Position numbers and translations under genes: made by a program. A stretch of 23,901 bases of DNA, from positions 1,190,212-1,214,112 of the forward strand of contig BFEA01000021.1 in the NCBI GenBank assembly GCA_003427395.1, given 5' to 3'. This document shows positions 10,084-21,226 of this stretch, one piece after another (position 1 is the first letter of the stretch; every line of letters begins with the position of its first letter). The notes beneath the pieces are model-generated. The model was given only the letters and a program-made list of their open reading frames with translations, did no database searches and was not told the origin of the DNA. The stretch comes from Chara braunii. Lineage: Eukaryota; Streptophyta; Charophyceae; Charales; Characeae.

Positions 10084-11056
10084 ACCTCACGCCCTGTGCT
10101 GTCTTCCGTTCGGAGTGCTAAGGGTGTGGAAAGAAGGCCCGGGAAAACAGCAAGATGGGGTGTGCCAAGGATTTTTGGAAAATTGAGTGTGGCGACACAG
10201 ACAAAACTGAAATCCCCCGTGTTGGCCCGATGAAGTAAGTCGGTTGCTTTCGCGCGTCGTGGAATGCGCGCGAGGGCATGGCGCGAGAAGAGAAAAATCC
10301 AAATTCAATCCAAAAAGTATTGTCGAACTTCCCACCACGCTATGGATCTTTGTTTAGAGCGGAAGGGCTTCGGTACACTCCGCGTGTCCCGTTTCCTTAT
10401 CAAGTCCCGACGTCGCTCGTTGGTCAGTTCCGAGTCCGACGTAGAGGGTCTCAGCCACGTGGCTCTTTCCTTGTGCTCGTCTTCACTCCGTATTCGGTAG
10501 TGGAAGCCCTTTGATTTGTAGCGATCGAAACGTTGGCACTCAGTGCACAGGGTTCGAGGCCAATGGGGTCGTCCACGGAATGACGATCGGCTCGTTAAAT
10601 GGCAATAGTACTGAGTAAGGCGGGTAGTGCCTATCGACAATGACAAAGCCCGCATCCACGAATCCAGAACAACGATTTTCGGGAGGGAAGTAATATCGTC
10701 CGCCGATCCGTGCGACAGCTTCTCGTACGTCCCACTCGCAAACACGTGTCATTTCCTCGTTGTAAGGGAAGGGGCGCGTTGGCGAGGGGGATACGGGAGG
10801 CTGGCGCCCGATCGAGGTACGCCCATCAGTCCACATCTCAATTGTAAAAACCAACTATCATTTTCTTCCTTTCGACACGAGGGAAGCATCTTGCTGAGCC
10901 CGTACACCCATGCAATAATCGGGGTGGAGTTTCGAGGGATCAACCTGCGACTCAGGTTCAACAGACCAGATCGACAAAAATCCGAGGCGCCTGGCTTTTT
11001 CGAGGCTGCCCCATAGACTGCCTGCAGATGTCGTGCAGTATAAGGCAGATGGCATG

Positions 11057-11496
11057 NNNNNNNNNNNNNNNNNNNNNNNNNNNNNNNNNNNNNNNNNNNN
11101 NNNNNNNNNNNNNNNNNNNNNNNNNNNNNNNNNNNNNNNNNNNNNNNNNNNNNNNNNNNNNNNNNNNNNNNNNNNNNNNNNNNNNNNNNNNNNNNNNNNN
11201 NNNNNNNNNNNNNNNNNNNNNNNNNNNNNNNNNNNNNNNNNNNNNNNNNNNNNNNNNNNNNNNNNNNNNNNNNNNNNNNNNNNNNNNNNNNNNNNNNNNN
11301 NNNNNNNNNNNNNNNNNNNNNNNNNNNNNNNNNNNNNNNNNNNNNNNNNNNNNNNNNNNNNNNNNNNNNNNNNNNNNNNNNNNNNNNNNNNNNNNNNNNN
11401 NNNNNNNNNNNNNNNNNNNNNNNNNNNNNNNNNNNNNNNNNNNNNNNNNNNNNNNNNNNNNNNNNNNNNNNNNNNNNNNNNNNNNNNNNNNNNNNN
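11057..11496. other. Assembly gap (440 N)
   Basis: A run of 440 undetermined bases. The sequence resumes at 11497 with exactly the base that opens the window at position 1, so the gap interrupts the 5' LTR and assembly stalled at the same place in both LTR copies. Confidence 1.
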
Positions 11497-11911
11497 AGTG
11501 TCGAGACAGGAGACACTGGAATCCGACAAGGGAACGTTCGACTTCACAACCATGAACTCACACAAAAAAAATGATCCGCAACCATGAAGGCACATTCGCC
11601 GTGAAATTCCAATATGGCCCTGGGCCAATCATCCACTCAACTCCAATTACCGATTCTCATACCCACACCGACGATCCCGGCCGCTGCGTGCTAACTTCCG
11701 CCGCTGCGATCGTCATCCCGTTGACGCAAGCTCGACACGGGTCGCCCGGATCCCACAGTCCGTCGTGGTGATCAAGCGCGCAACCGGACAGTCTACCGTC
11801 AGCCCGACAGGACTTTTTGACTCGCACCAAACGCATCACCTAGCCACTGCTTCCCGGAAGTTGGCTTGCAAGTGAAAAACGTAAGAGCGATTTGCGGGCG
11901 CGCTTGCGGAA

Positions 11912-11918
11912 TTTATAG
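11912..11918 (-). promoter_or_regulatory. TATA box in 5' LTR U3
   Basis: CTATAAA on the minus strand, identical to the copy at 416-422. In the 5' LTR this is the likely core promoter for the full-length retrotransposon RNA, placing the start near 11880-11885. Confidence 0.6.
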
Positions 11919-12011
11919 TTGCGAGAAAGAAGACAGACGGGGGAGAAGACAGAGGAAAAATCGAGGTGTAAGAGGGGAAGATTCAGCGAGGGGTGCTCAA
12001 GGGAAACCATG

Positions 12012-12117
12012 TTGATCCTTCGGAACCCAATGTTTGACCAATCAGATTCGTCACGCAATAGGAAGATCCTCTTACTCAACGCGTCTGATTGGTGAGCGGG
12101 GGTACTCGAAGGATCAA
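12012..12117 (-). promoter_or_regulatory. Nested inverted repeat with two opposed CCAAT boxes (5' LTR)
   Basis: Same structure as 516-621: outer arms 12012-12022 and 12107-12117, inner arms 12038-12046 and 12084-12092. All four arms are identical to the other LTR although spacer and loop bases have changed. Confidence 0.55.
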
Positions 12118-12793
12118 CTGGGCTTCGAGAGCCAAGTTTGAAGAGCGAGAAGGAAAGAGGCGCGAGAAGCAGCGCGGGACGAGTCCAAGATTCAGATGAT
12201 CAAGAAAGGGAAAACAGGCGCGCAAAGAGCTGAAAGAGGGAAAACAGTTGAGATAGGAGAAGAAGAGGAAGGGGGGGAAAGGAGAGAGAAGAGAGCACGG
12301 GGGAAGAACGACGTGGGAAATAAGGAGGAGGAAGCTCGCATGCGCGGCGCCAATAGCAAGAGAAAAAAGCACCAAAACAGTTACAGCTTGCCTATGTCCT
12401 AAACCAATTCAAAAATTTAAATCACCATATCGGCGCGCGAAAGTCGACGCGGAAAAAGAAAGTCCTATGCCTGTCCGTATTCTCACAAAATTCCTAACTG
12501 TCGAGCCCGATTCCTAGTGCGCTCGCTAAGGCGCACGCAATTTCCCTATGCATTTCCCGAATTACAAAAAGCAGAATTCCAAGAATCAATAGAACCTCTG
12601 AAAAATGGGGGTCTAAACAAGGCACCTGAAATCAAGAAAAGCGACGGGGGCTTTGTTGGGTCAGTATGATACAAAAGAGGGAATTGAGTCAAGGGGTACG
12701 AAAGATAGCACGGGGTCGGGAAGTGGTTCGTCACACCCCGTTAGCTTGTGGGATCCGAATTGAAGTCTGAAAATGGGCTCACTAACTAAAGTA

Positions 12794-12818
12794 GGATCCA
12801 AGCATTAGGCTTGGATCC
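12794..12818. repeat. Perfect hairpin, 10-base arms
   Basis: ggatccaagc (12794-12803), a 5-base loop, then gcttggatcc (12809-12818). A related ggatccaagcc occurs once more at about 13417-13427. Confidence 0.8.
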
Positions 12819-13186
12819 GACTACGTATTTTTACTGAAAAATCGAAGAAGTTCCTCAAAAGCAGGCACCCGGCCTCTCGGACCGTATAAGCTTTTTCGAG
12901 CCCCACAGGGCCGATGTTCGTGGGCTGTTACGGCGCGGGAGGCGAAAAGCGGTGGTCGTGCAAGGGACCTCTGAATTTTGGTTGGTCCATATCAAGAAAA
13001 AAGAGAGACATACGGGGCCGCCGACTTTCAGGGATGGGGCTGCCCACTTCTGGGAAAGTCCCCACCGCTTCACGGCTCGGGTGTCGGCCTACACGACACG
13101 TCCCACATTGACAGTAGAAACAACCGATTTGTATGACGCATGCATCGCATCGCATCCGTATCATTGTGGGATCGGGTTTTCGGACC

Positions 13187-13393
13187 TTAAACCACCAGTA
13201 CCTCGCTCAGCTATTGAATCCGAGCCTCCCAGCACGCTGCGCGCCAAGTCCTGTCGAACCGCCGTCGCAATTTTATTTTTCGTTTTGCCTGTGGCCTCCA
13301 GCCAATGCGGTCCGGCAGGCCGAAGCCCAAATGGCGCGGCGCGTATACTGGAAGCGCCGCAGCCGATAGCTGGGCCAGGTACTGGTGGTTTAA
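13187..13393. repeat. Foldback/MITE-like element
   Basis: Perfect 16-base inverted arms start with ttaaaccaccagtacc (13187-13202) and its reverse complement at 13378-13393. Weaker complementarity runs inward to about 13245 and 13335, and outward a gggtttt/aaaaccc pair extends the arms to 13174 and 13398. There is no ORF inside. I see no clear target-site duplication, so the superfamily is left open. Confidence 0.65.
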
Positions 13394-13788
13394 AACCCCT
13401 CACTAGAGACTGTGGGATCCAAGCCTTACATGGTAGGTCCCAGAGAGGGCCTCCGTCGTGGACGAAGGCAGCGGGGGTGGACGTGAAACGGACATCCACA
13501 GGAACGGCCCTCCGTCGGAATGCAAGTCGTGGCCCCTCACTTTCTCGTTCGGGAAAACAACGGAAACATTTCCTATTTCGCTAAACAAGAGCGACGGGGA
13601 CGCCACGCCTTGCGGTCGCAGTGGGGTCCCGCCGCCCTTTGGAGGTCCGTTCGTGGTGGAGGGGAGCCTGTATGCGTGGCTCCCCATTTTGCTTTGCCGC
13701 GGTGCTGTGGGGTCCACCCCTAAGTGGGATGACGACACATGGGCCGCAGAGGGGGCAAAGGGAAAAAAAGGGAGGGTCCTATGGACCA

Positions 13789-13810
13789 CGGATCAGAACC
13801 TATACTAACT
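13789..13810 (-). pseudogene. U2 snRNA-like fragment, downstream part (split by LINE)
   Basis: Read on the minus strand, this flank plus the flank at 21215-21251 forms one sequence similar to the 5' end of U2 snRNA. This part corresponds to U2 TAGTATCTGTTCTTATCAG, with TAGTAT, GTTCT and ATC preserved. Similarity fades to the left of 13789. The U2 comparison is from memory of the conserved sequence. Confidence 0.6.
13799..13810. repeat. LINE target-site duplication, left copy
   Basis: cctatactaact, directly followed by the T-run that is the LINE poly(A) tail on the minus strand; identical to 21215-21226. Confidence 0.95.
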
Positions 13811-13832
13811 TTTTTTTTTTTTTTTTTTTTTT
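13811..13832 (-). other. LINE poly(A) tail
   Basis: An uninterrupted T-run on the plus strand, which is A22 on the LINE sense strand, abutting the target-site duplication. It is the hallmark of target-primed reverse transcription. Confidence 0.95.
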
Positions 13833-14412
13833 ACCAAGAAACTCTGCTCATTCTTAGTACCACACAAAAAGGAAGAGAGGCCGGGAATACCTCGACAAAC
13901 AACCCGGAAGAAAAGCAAAAATTAATACTGGGACCATTACCCAGCTTTGGTGCAGGCCTTGGGACACTGTGGTCCAGTAGCAGAATGGCCAAATCAAGAC
14001 CGCTGCCCTGACACATCCCAACCCTGGGAAAGAAAAAAGATGCCTACACGGCCTTAAAAGTCGAACACAAACCAAAAACAACTTAGTATCTCCAACCTAC
14101 AAGTCCTACCACCAAAATGCAACTATTGGCACTATCTGGTCTACTTTATTATGTAATTTCGAGTGAAAAAAACCCACCTAAGCTCGGTGGGGGAGCTAAG
14201 CTCCAAACGAACTAACTGTGCACTCCCTCCGCCTGCTATTCCCTCTGCCAGCCTCCTGTGGCTGCATAACCGAGTGACCAGGTATAGCCTTCAATACAAG
14301 AAAACTGCCATCACGGTCAACAAAGCTTCACAAACTAAAGAAAACAAGCAACCACTTAAGAAATATCTCGACTCTAAGTAAAACTACCTACAATGATCAC
14401 TTGACTTAACAA
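13833..14412 (-). other. LINE 3' untranslated region
   Basis: About 580 bases between the ORF2 stop and the poly(A). No gene is recognised. A plus-strand frame at 14163-14381 is open but has no recognisable motif. Confidence 0.8.
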
Positions 14413-17400
14413 TTAAGAGGAAAATAGCCAGGAGTCTAAACACAGTTGATAGTTCTCTCCTATCGTGCACAATTTGCCATTCAAAGCCCAAGTTTGGGTG
14501 AACCAGCGTAACCCTGCATGAGAGTTTGATCTCGATGTTACCTTCCGTCTCCAGTCAGCTTGGATAGCCCGTCTGAGATGGGTTTTGAAGGTCTGGCGAA
14601 TTTGTTTATTGGTCCAGTCCTTGTTATTGAAGACTCTGTCGTTACGGCATTGCCAGATGACCGCAAAGCATACTGCTCTAACAGTTTGGGCCACAAAGCC
14701 CCATCCTTTAGAGATGGGGATATTTGCCGGAAGACCGCCTCGTAGAGACCATTCCTTTGTCCAAGGAAAGACATTGCTGGAAATAACTTCCCATCTGGTT
14801 ATCCACCATTTCCATATTCGGGTTGAAGCAGGGCAGTCCCACCACAGGTGTACTATGGATTCGAAAGCCCATTGGCAACGTATGCATGTGAGATTTAACT
14901 CCATTCCTCTTGCAGCGAGCCAAACCGCCGACGAAGTTGAAACTAATGAAACCAGCCATAACAGAGACGCATGCCTTTGGCTTGCAATTAGTTTAAGTTG
15001 TTTCCAGCAGACTGTCAACGCTCTATCAATCTCTTCCAGCTCCAATTGCAAGAGTTGAGCCCATCTTTCTCGAGCCACCACCTGCAGCAGCTTCAACGGT
15101 CGATTCACAGTGTACCCAATCTTGATTGAGTAATCCGCTAGCGTGGCATTCGTACCCCTATCTCCTTTAACAGTCCATTCCCAAAGAGCTGGATCCAATT
15201 TTAAGTGGAAAATGGGAGAGCCCCTCGCTATAGTTTGACAGAACATTGACTCATCTGGGCCAGGTGTCTCAAAAACACGGATCTGCTGCAGAGGTAGGCC
15301 CAAAGGGGGAGTGGACTTTTCCTCATCTAACGACAATACCCTTCCCTGTTGGATTTCCCGGCTCTCAAATTCCCTGCGGCCATCATTGTCAATACTGATA
15401 AGCTTCCAAGCGTGTTCAGGGGTTGTCTAGGCAACGGTGAACCAAGTACCCGGTCGATCCACCCCTTCTGGAGATATTAACTGTTTCCATTTCACTGGGA
15501 TGGCTTCGATAATAGCTCGTCGCCTACCATCCTGATACCAGGTCTGGCCCAGTTGAGTGCGCAACTCCTCTTCAGTCTTCCAACAACCCAATAGCGAATT
15601 CCACAGATCTTGGATTCTAAGAATCCCCCTCTCAATCCATGTACGACCGAAACTTGTTGGGGATGAATCAGCTTTGAACCATTCCCCAGCATGACCTCTA
15701 ATCCTTGGGTTTTCAAACACAGGTTGCATCATCACTTCGGCCTTCGTATGAGGTTCGTTCCATACTATAGGTCTAATTTTTCTCCAAGCCTGTAAAATCG
15801 CTGACCAAAAGGATGACTTGACATGTCTGCGCTGATATGAATAGAGCATCAGACATGTCCATACATCTGCTGGTCTTGACAAGTGTCATTCGCTGGCCAA
15901 AATTCTTTCTGCCAAATAGACCCAATGAGGGGGGGGGGGTTAAGGAGAGTGGCCTGGATAATCCACAGTACTAACATTGCACTGTTCTGTCGTTGCGGAT
16001 CCAACATCCCCAACCCTCCTTCATTACGAGGAAAACACAGCATTTCCCAAGCTACCTTCGATATAAAAGCATCTCCTTCATCTGAGAAGGGTTTCCAAAT
16101 AAAGCGGGCAGCTCTACGTCTGGATAGTGTGTACAGTTGAGATCCCAGTCCATGTACTCTCCCTACATACCACAACAAAGCAAACAAGGCACCGTTTATT
16201 ACCATCGCCCTCCCGTAGATTGACAAATGAGGGGCTTTTCCCCATGATACCACTCTTTGCGTGATCTTTTGCAGTAATATTCCATCCTGGGCTTCCACAC
16301 AGTTCGACAATGCTACTTGAACTCCCAAAAAGCGTTCTGATTCGCCATCCCCAATGCGTTTCATTCCCCACTGCACAACCAACGGGAATTGCATTGGGAG
16401 GAAAAAAACTGACTTATGCCAGTTAATGGTTGCTTCAGACAGCGAGGCATACTCGTCTAGACAGGACTTCAGGCCTGCAAGCGACTGGGTGGTATTTTCC
16501 ACTACGGCAAATAAATCATCCGCCAGAGCTTTAACCTTATATGGGATTGGGCTTGCTTGCAGACCAACAATCTGTGCATGTGCTCGAATATTGTTGAGAA
16601 CCCCTTCCATTTGCACAACAAAAAGTAGGGGGGCCAGAGGGCAACCCTGGCGTAGAGATCTGGTAAGGGGAAAGTCTTGAGACAGGCGGCTGTTTATCAT
16701 GACTGCAGCAGTGAAAAGCGTGTACAGGGACGAAACCCAAGTGCAGAAGTTCTTTCCAAAACCCATCCAATCCAAGGTTGAGAGGACATACGACCAGTTG
16801 ACACGGTCGTAGGCCTTCTCCAAATCCAAGAGAAGGACTGCCATGTCTAGCTGTTCATTCTGAATTACCTTCAGAGTTTCGATTGTCGTAACAATATTGT
16901 CTTAGATTGAGCGTCCCTTGATGAAAGCAGCTTGATCTGGCAGTACTAAATCTAGAAGATAGCGACCCAGACGTCTCGCAAAACTTTGGCCAAAATTTTA
17001 TATGATACGTTTAAGATAGATATAGGGCGCCAGTTCCGGATTTCAGTTCTATCACCTTTTTTAAAGAGGACAAATATAATTCCTCGACACATATTCATCG
17101 CTAGCTTCCCTCCTGTCAGAACCTCGTTGTAGATCTCAACCAACTTTTCTCCTACCACGTCCCATATAAACAGATATAGCTCTGTTGGCAAACCATCATC
17201 CCCTGGAGCTTTGCCTGATGCCATTGCCTTGAGTGCCTCGTGAGCTTCAGTGGTTGAAACAGGTCTGTCCAAATCCAACCTACCAGTCTGAGAGAGTCTA
17301 GCCTCTGTGTTCATCCAGTGTTGTGATTCCTTGTGGAGGTCGGACCGAATATTAGCGCCCTGTGTTCTAGAGGTCAAGATATCTCTGTAATATAGCGTCG

Positions 17401-18619
17401 CATAATTACAGAGTTCTGTCAGTTCTTTTGCTATCGGGGCGACCTCATCAAACGGGTGCTTTAATTCGTTCATAGGAACCGTGACTCTTCTTGGGAGTAG
17501 TTTGTAAAAGGCTTCCTTAGTCATGCGATTGATACGCAGCCTGTCAGCCCTGATTTCAGATTGCTTACACTCCAGCTCATCCCATTCTGACAGCAGCCTA
17601 TTTCTTTCCTTTCCCCACACTTTCTCTGAAACCGGATGTTCCAGCATTCTCGACTCTGCATATATTAACCATTTTTGGATTTCAACCACTCGTTTGTTAT
17701 GTTTGTAAGCCAGTAGGCGAGAGATGACACTCAGGAGGTTGTAGAAAATCCTTGTTCCTGAGTTCCACCATTCTGCCGTAGATTGATAATCACCTCGTGA
17801 TTTCTCCCAATCGCTCCATAAATGTTTCATCCATAGGATGAGCCCTGGTTCTTTAAGATTTTCGGTATTGAAACAAAAAAGGCCTTTACCCCGCAGGGTT
17901 TCCGATGTATGCAGGGAGAGAATCACATGTTTGTGATCCGATAAATAATGAGCAGATTCGTGTACCTTGTCCACCGCTTGCCATAGCGAGGAGGAGATCA
18001 GAAAGTAGTCTAGCCAACGTTTGGTGATCCCCGTATTCTCTCGATAATGAGAGAACCATGAATAACCCGTATCTTCAGGATGGGAAAGACGGAATGGGTC
18101 GATCACTTCTAGTTCATCCATAACCATGGTAAGGGACAGTTTGTCTCTGATCCTTCTACCCGAGAGATCGTACATCGAGGTATTCCAATCACCAGCAAAA
18201 ACTAAGTTCTCAGCCTCTGGGATTATTAATAACAGATCTTGAAAAAAATTAGCGCGAGGAATCTCATCTGTTGGGGCATAGATAGATGCAATTACCCAGA
18301 AGGCGCCATTTATAAAGCATTTAACCCATGACCACCGCCCCCAAATATCAGAGTAAAAATCCACAATCTCCAACTCTGCTTTCCTATGAATCAAGATTGC
18401 AGTGCCCCCTCTTGACCCAGACGCAGGGGCCCACAATTGAGGGTCATCCCACCAGTTCAAGAGGCTTGATATTTTTTCCTCTGATAATTTGGTTTCTTGC
18501 AGACACATTATCTGAATATTCTTATCGAATATCCACGATTTCAGACTGTCCCTTTTCTGACGACCTGCGCCATCGCCCAACCCTCTAGCATTCCACGACC
18601 CGATTCTAATTTTGCCCAT
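14413..18619 (-). pseudogene. LINE ORF2: endonuclease-reverse transcriptase
   Basis: Nicks target DNA and reverse-transcribes LINE RNA. I chose ATG 18619-18617 over the upstream GTG because it begins MGKIRIGSWNARG, the usual start of the endonuclease domain. Endonuclease motifs are all present: SWNARG, CLQETK, IYAPTDE, FAGDWNTS, LDYFLI and LSDHK (to about 17930). The RT begins with LFKKGDRTEIRNWRPISI, then changes frame near 16977-16982. The next frame has a TAA at 16902-16904, LLLDLEKAYDRV, RQGCPLAP and catalytic ADD (about 16523-16515; the usual residue before ADD is aromatic, here Leu). A second shift lies near 15880, and a TAG at 15427-15429. The C-terminal frame contains LTCIRC...ESIVHLWWDCP, a zf-RVT-type zinc motif (about 14895-14829). 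It ends at 14413. Confidence 0.95.
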
Positions 18620-20831
18620 TACTGCCCTGACTCCTACCACCTGATTGGATGGGAGTGCCCTGAGAGGCAGGTAACCATACGGAAGTTAGCATTGATCTAA
18701 CATACGGAGACAGTAGTTTCTTGTCTTTCAACAATTTGCCATCCACCTTTGCTAACCGTTCAACAGACTGCAGAGGGGGCCTTTTCAATCTACGTAACTC
18801 CGTTCGCCGGGACTCCCCGAACCAAGACAAGAGGAGGAGACAGATACCTTCTTCTTCCAATTTTTCTAATTGACCAACCACAAATCTAGCATCCATAATT
18901 GGAACGAAAAATTTTATCCGTTTCCCGCCACCTTCTGGGCTATCCACAATCAATCTGGGCATCGCCATATCAGGAATAATACGAAATAGGAAACGATCGT
19001 TGATGGCCGTTCTAACCAAAGTGACTAGCGCAAAGGGCATTGGTTGTTCTGGACCAGGGATGCTTACCATCTGTAGCGAGCCGTCTGAGGTTGGCCATGC
19101 AACTACCCACAAGGAGTTTCTGGCATAGGTGCAGAACAGCGGCAACACTTTGTTCTCGACCTGTTGGAGTTGGCCTCTGCCCAAGGAGGCCGGGGCTCGT
19201 CTTCTACCTGAGTGGCTACCTGGTGTGCCCACTACTTTCACCCTTCCGGTAGAGTCCTCTGATCCTGGAATTGAACTGTCCGATGCTTCCGCCCCTTCTG
19301 GCAGACCACTTGCAATAAAGCTCCCTTCCATATCGAGACGTCGCTGTTTCCCTGGGGTGCCCGTCCGAGGTCTCAGTGATCCGGTACTATCTCTATGTCG
19401 AGGCATGAGCTCCCGTTCAAGGATGGCTTCCGTGGTGGGTGCATTCCCGCCGGCGGTTGTGGTTGTTGGCCCTGCTACGCTTCCTGATACCCCTCCATCG
19501 CCTCCTCCCCCTCCCATATTGGGAGGCTGTGGTGGAACAGTCATTTGAACGCCACCCATAACTGCCCCTCCGCCCAGTGCAGCTTGTTGCTGAGGATAAA
19601 TCATGCCCACGCCTCAATTCAAAGGGGGTATATATCCCCCCTGTTGAAATGTTGCCTGCGACATCCAGGGCACAAAAGCATTTCCAGACCAACTTGGCAT
19701 GCCATATTGAGGATGCAAAGGACGTTGCATCCATGGTTGACTTCCTCCTTGTCCATTGGATTGCCCTCCTCAACCAGCTGGCCGAGCAGGAGAGAACGTT
19801 GGATTAAGACGAGCGCTGATAAATGGCTGACCTCCTGCTTGAGCGTTGTTTGGATCGATGTGCAGTGCTTCCATCAAGGGGGAGAACCCCAAGGGGCCCA
19901 TAGGGCCCTAATATCCCTGACTCGAAGCCGACTGTTGTCCGCCACCGCCTGGTTGACTGTTTGGTTGGTTCTGTCTCGCCCCTCTCCTGCATTCGTTGTC
20001 CGTATGAAAGAAGGCTCGGCAGCGTCTGCACCTCGGAGTTTCCGATGACGCTAGTTTGACTTCCAGCTCATCACCTTCCGGAGTGATTACCCAAATCTTG
20101 TCCTTCATATTAGGACGAGATGTCGGGTCATTATCGAACTTGATGTTGACAAGTGATGGCTTGAGTCGATCCGGTTCTGTTGGATGCGTTCGGACTATGG
20201 GACCGATTGCCCTTGCCACTTGTGCCTCTAGATAGAAAAAAGAGTCAAGCGGCACCTGAACAGCCACAACCCAAAACGTGAGGTCATCCTCTTCTCTTCG
20301 CTGCTCCCGGAGTTGAGCTTTTGACAACCATGGCTTGAACTCCAGCTTGTAGGTATCTTGGCCAATAGTAATTTCGTCGTGACCTTTGGTAACCATCCAT
20401 GATGCAATCGCCCTTGATTTCGCCACATATGAGACCACGTTTGGACTCTCCACTTTCACCCTTCCACGTCGAAAATTCTCCGCCTCGAAACTGCCGTCCT
20501 GGATTTTATCGTCTTCGTAAGCACGTACGATATCATCTTTGACTTTCTTGGGGAGGAATCTCGCTCGTTCTCGAAAGATCACCGTCACAGTATGTTCCTT
20601 CAACCAGGCTATCTTCACTCTGTCTATGTGCTCATTCACCTTGAATCTCACCTCCCTTCCTTCAATTGACATCTCCCCTGGGTGTATGTTATGGGGCATA
20701 ATCCCTTCCTCATAACATAACCTCATCAGTTCTCTAAGTCTCTCATCTTCATCCCTATCCCCTCCTGGATCCGGAGGAGGAGATCGAGCACCTCTTTGGT
20801 GTGCCTCTCCTTCCATTCCGACCGTCGCCAT
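18606..20831 (-). pseudogene. LINE ORF1: RNA-binding protein with CCHC knuckle
   Basis: Likely the nucleic-acid-binding partner of ORF2 in the ribonucleoprotein. It starts at ATG 20831-20829 in good context (ATCATGG). One reading frame of 742 codons runs to TAG at 18606. Residues about 70-260 look like the DUF4283-type region common in plant LINE ORF1 proteins. C268-x2-C271-x4-H276-x4-C281 is a zinc knuckle. A Gly/Gln/Pro-rich, low-complexity middle follows, then a folded-looking C-terminal region (LWVVAWPTSDGSL...FFVPIMDARFVVGQLEKL) that I do not recognise. Internal stops in the same frame are TAG 19908-19910, TGA 19770-19772 and TGA 19614-19616. The unbroken frame across them argues for three point mutations in one gene, not two genes. 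Confidence 0.9.
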
Positions 20832-21214
20832 GATTCTACTCCACTCAGATCGTACCTCCCGAGCTAGAGAAACTCGATTGGAAAACCATACAAAATTATT
20901 GACAAACTTTCAACAGTGATGAGCACGAACACAATATGAGCTATAACGCTAAAAAAATTGGACCTTAGCCGACAAGTGGCTATGACACCATCGCCGAATA
21001 CTCTCCCCTACAGGCAAGCACCGACGACCCTCCGAACATGGCGGACAAGGACAGGGTCATAACAGCCATGGCGCTGTCACGATGGCGGCGCATCCACGGT
21101 TGACTCCGAAGCCCACGTTACTGGGGGCTTAGCGCTTGGTCCGAAACGCCGTAGGGCCGGCGGAAGCGCTTCGGCCGGTCCTTCTGTATCCTGAATTACG
21201 TTCGATTTGCCTCC
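20832..21214 (-). other. LINE 5' untranslated region
   Basis: 383 bases from the element start to the ORF1 ATG, expected to hold the internal promoter. A GC-rich near-palindrome at 21155-21182, centred on gaagcgcttc with flanking ccgg/ccgg, is the only structure I can point to. Confidence 0.75.
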
Positions 21215-21226
21215 CCTATACTAACT
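21215..21226. repeat. LINE target-site duplication, right copy
   Basis: cctatactaact, identical to 13799-13810. It marks the 5' end of the LINE at 21214. The next base, t, could belong to the duplication or to the tail. Confidence 0.95.

Larger units (their letters stand above)
1..12735 (-). mobile_element. Ty3/gypsy-type LTR retrotransposon, degenerate, 3' LTR truncated by window edge
   Basis: Two direct repeats (1-1314 and 11497-12735) flank a minus-strand gag-protease-RT-RNase H-integrase series, and integrase lies downstream of RT, which is the Ty3/gypsy order. A primer binding site sits just upstream of gag. The outer right edge is sharp: homology between the LTR copies stops at 12735 and 1314 after the terminal sequence that reads TGTGAC on the minus strand. 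The left edge of the element is outside the window, so no target-site duplication can be checked; the 5 bases beyond the right edge are ccccg. Many in-frame stops and at least four frameshifts mean the copy cannot make a normal polyprotein. Unusual points are a long LTR, a PHD-like Cys/His cluster in pol and about 2 kb of additional ORFs after integrase. No clear polypurine tract is seen immediately upstream of the 3' LTR. Confidence 0.95.
10095..12735 (-). repeat. 5' LTR, interrupted by an assembly gap
   Basis: The right part (11497-12735) matches 1-1314. I extend the LTR through the N gap to about 10095 because the primer binding site that must follow a 5' LTR lies at 10083-10071, and position 10095 gives a terminal CA (minus strand AGCACA) that partly mirrors the TGTGAC start. 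This makes the LTR about 2.6 kb, counting the gap as 440. The segment 10095-11056 would then be R/U5. It contains overlapping minus-strand open frames (for example 10540-10854) that I do not recognise. The exact end at 10095 is uncertain because 11 bases separate it from the primer site. Confidence 0.65.
12736..13798. other. Non-coding spacer between the LTR element and the LINE
   Basis: GC-rich sequence without a recognisable gene. It contains a 10-base-arm hairpin (12794-12818), a foldback element (13187-13393) and three occurrences of tgtgggatc (about 12746, 13165 and 13411). A plus-strand frame at 12952-13584 is open for 210 codons but begins with GTG, has no recognisable motif and crosses the foldback, so I do not call it a gene. 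Confidence 0.6.
13811..21214 (-). mobile_element. L1-like LINE retrotransposon, full length, coding-defective
   Basis: A 7.4-kb non-LTR element read right to left. It has a 5' UTR, ORF1 with zinc knuckle, ORF2 with AP-endonuclease, reverse transcriptase and zf-RVT-like C terminus, a 3' UTR and poly(A). A 12-base duplication, cctatactaact, brackets it exactly (13799-13810 and 21215-21226; a 13th base, t, also fits), so both ends are intact and there is no 5' truncation. Three stops in ORF1, plus two stops and two frameshifts in ORF2, make it non-autonomous now. No RNase H domain is seen after RT. Endonuclease plus CCHC-type ORF1 and zf-RVT fit the plant L1 clade. Confidence 0.97.

Noticed and set aside
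10749-11628. Long open frames spanning the N gap
   Set aside because: Their length comes from undetermined bases, so they carry no coding evidence.
12952-13584. 210-codon plus-strand open frame in the spacer
   Set aside because: Starts with GTG, lacks any known motif and runs through both arms of the foldback element.
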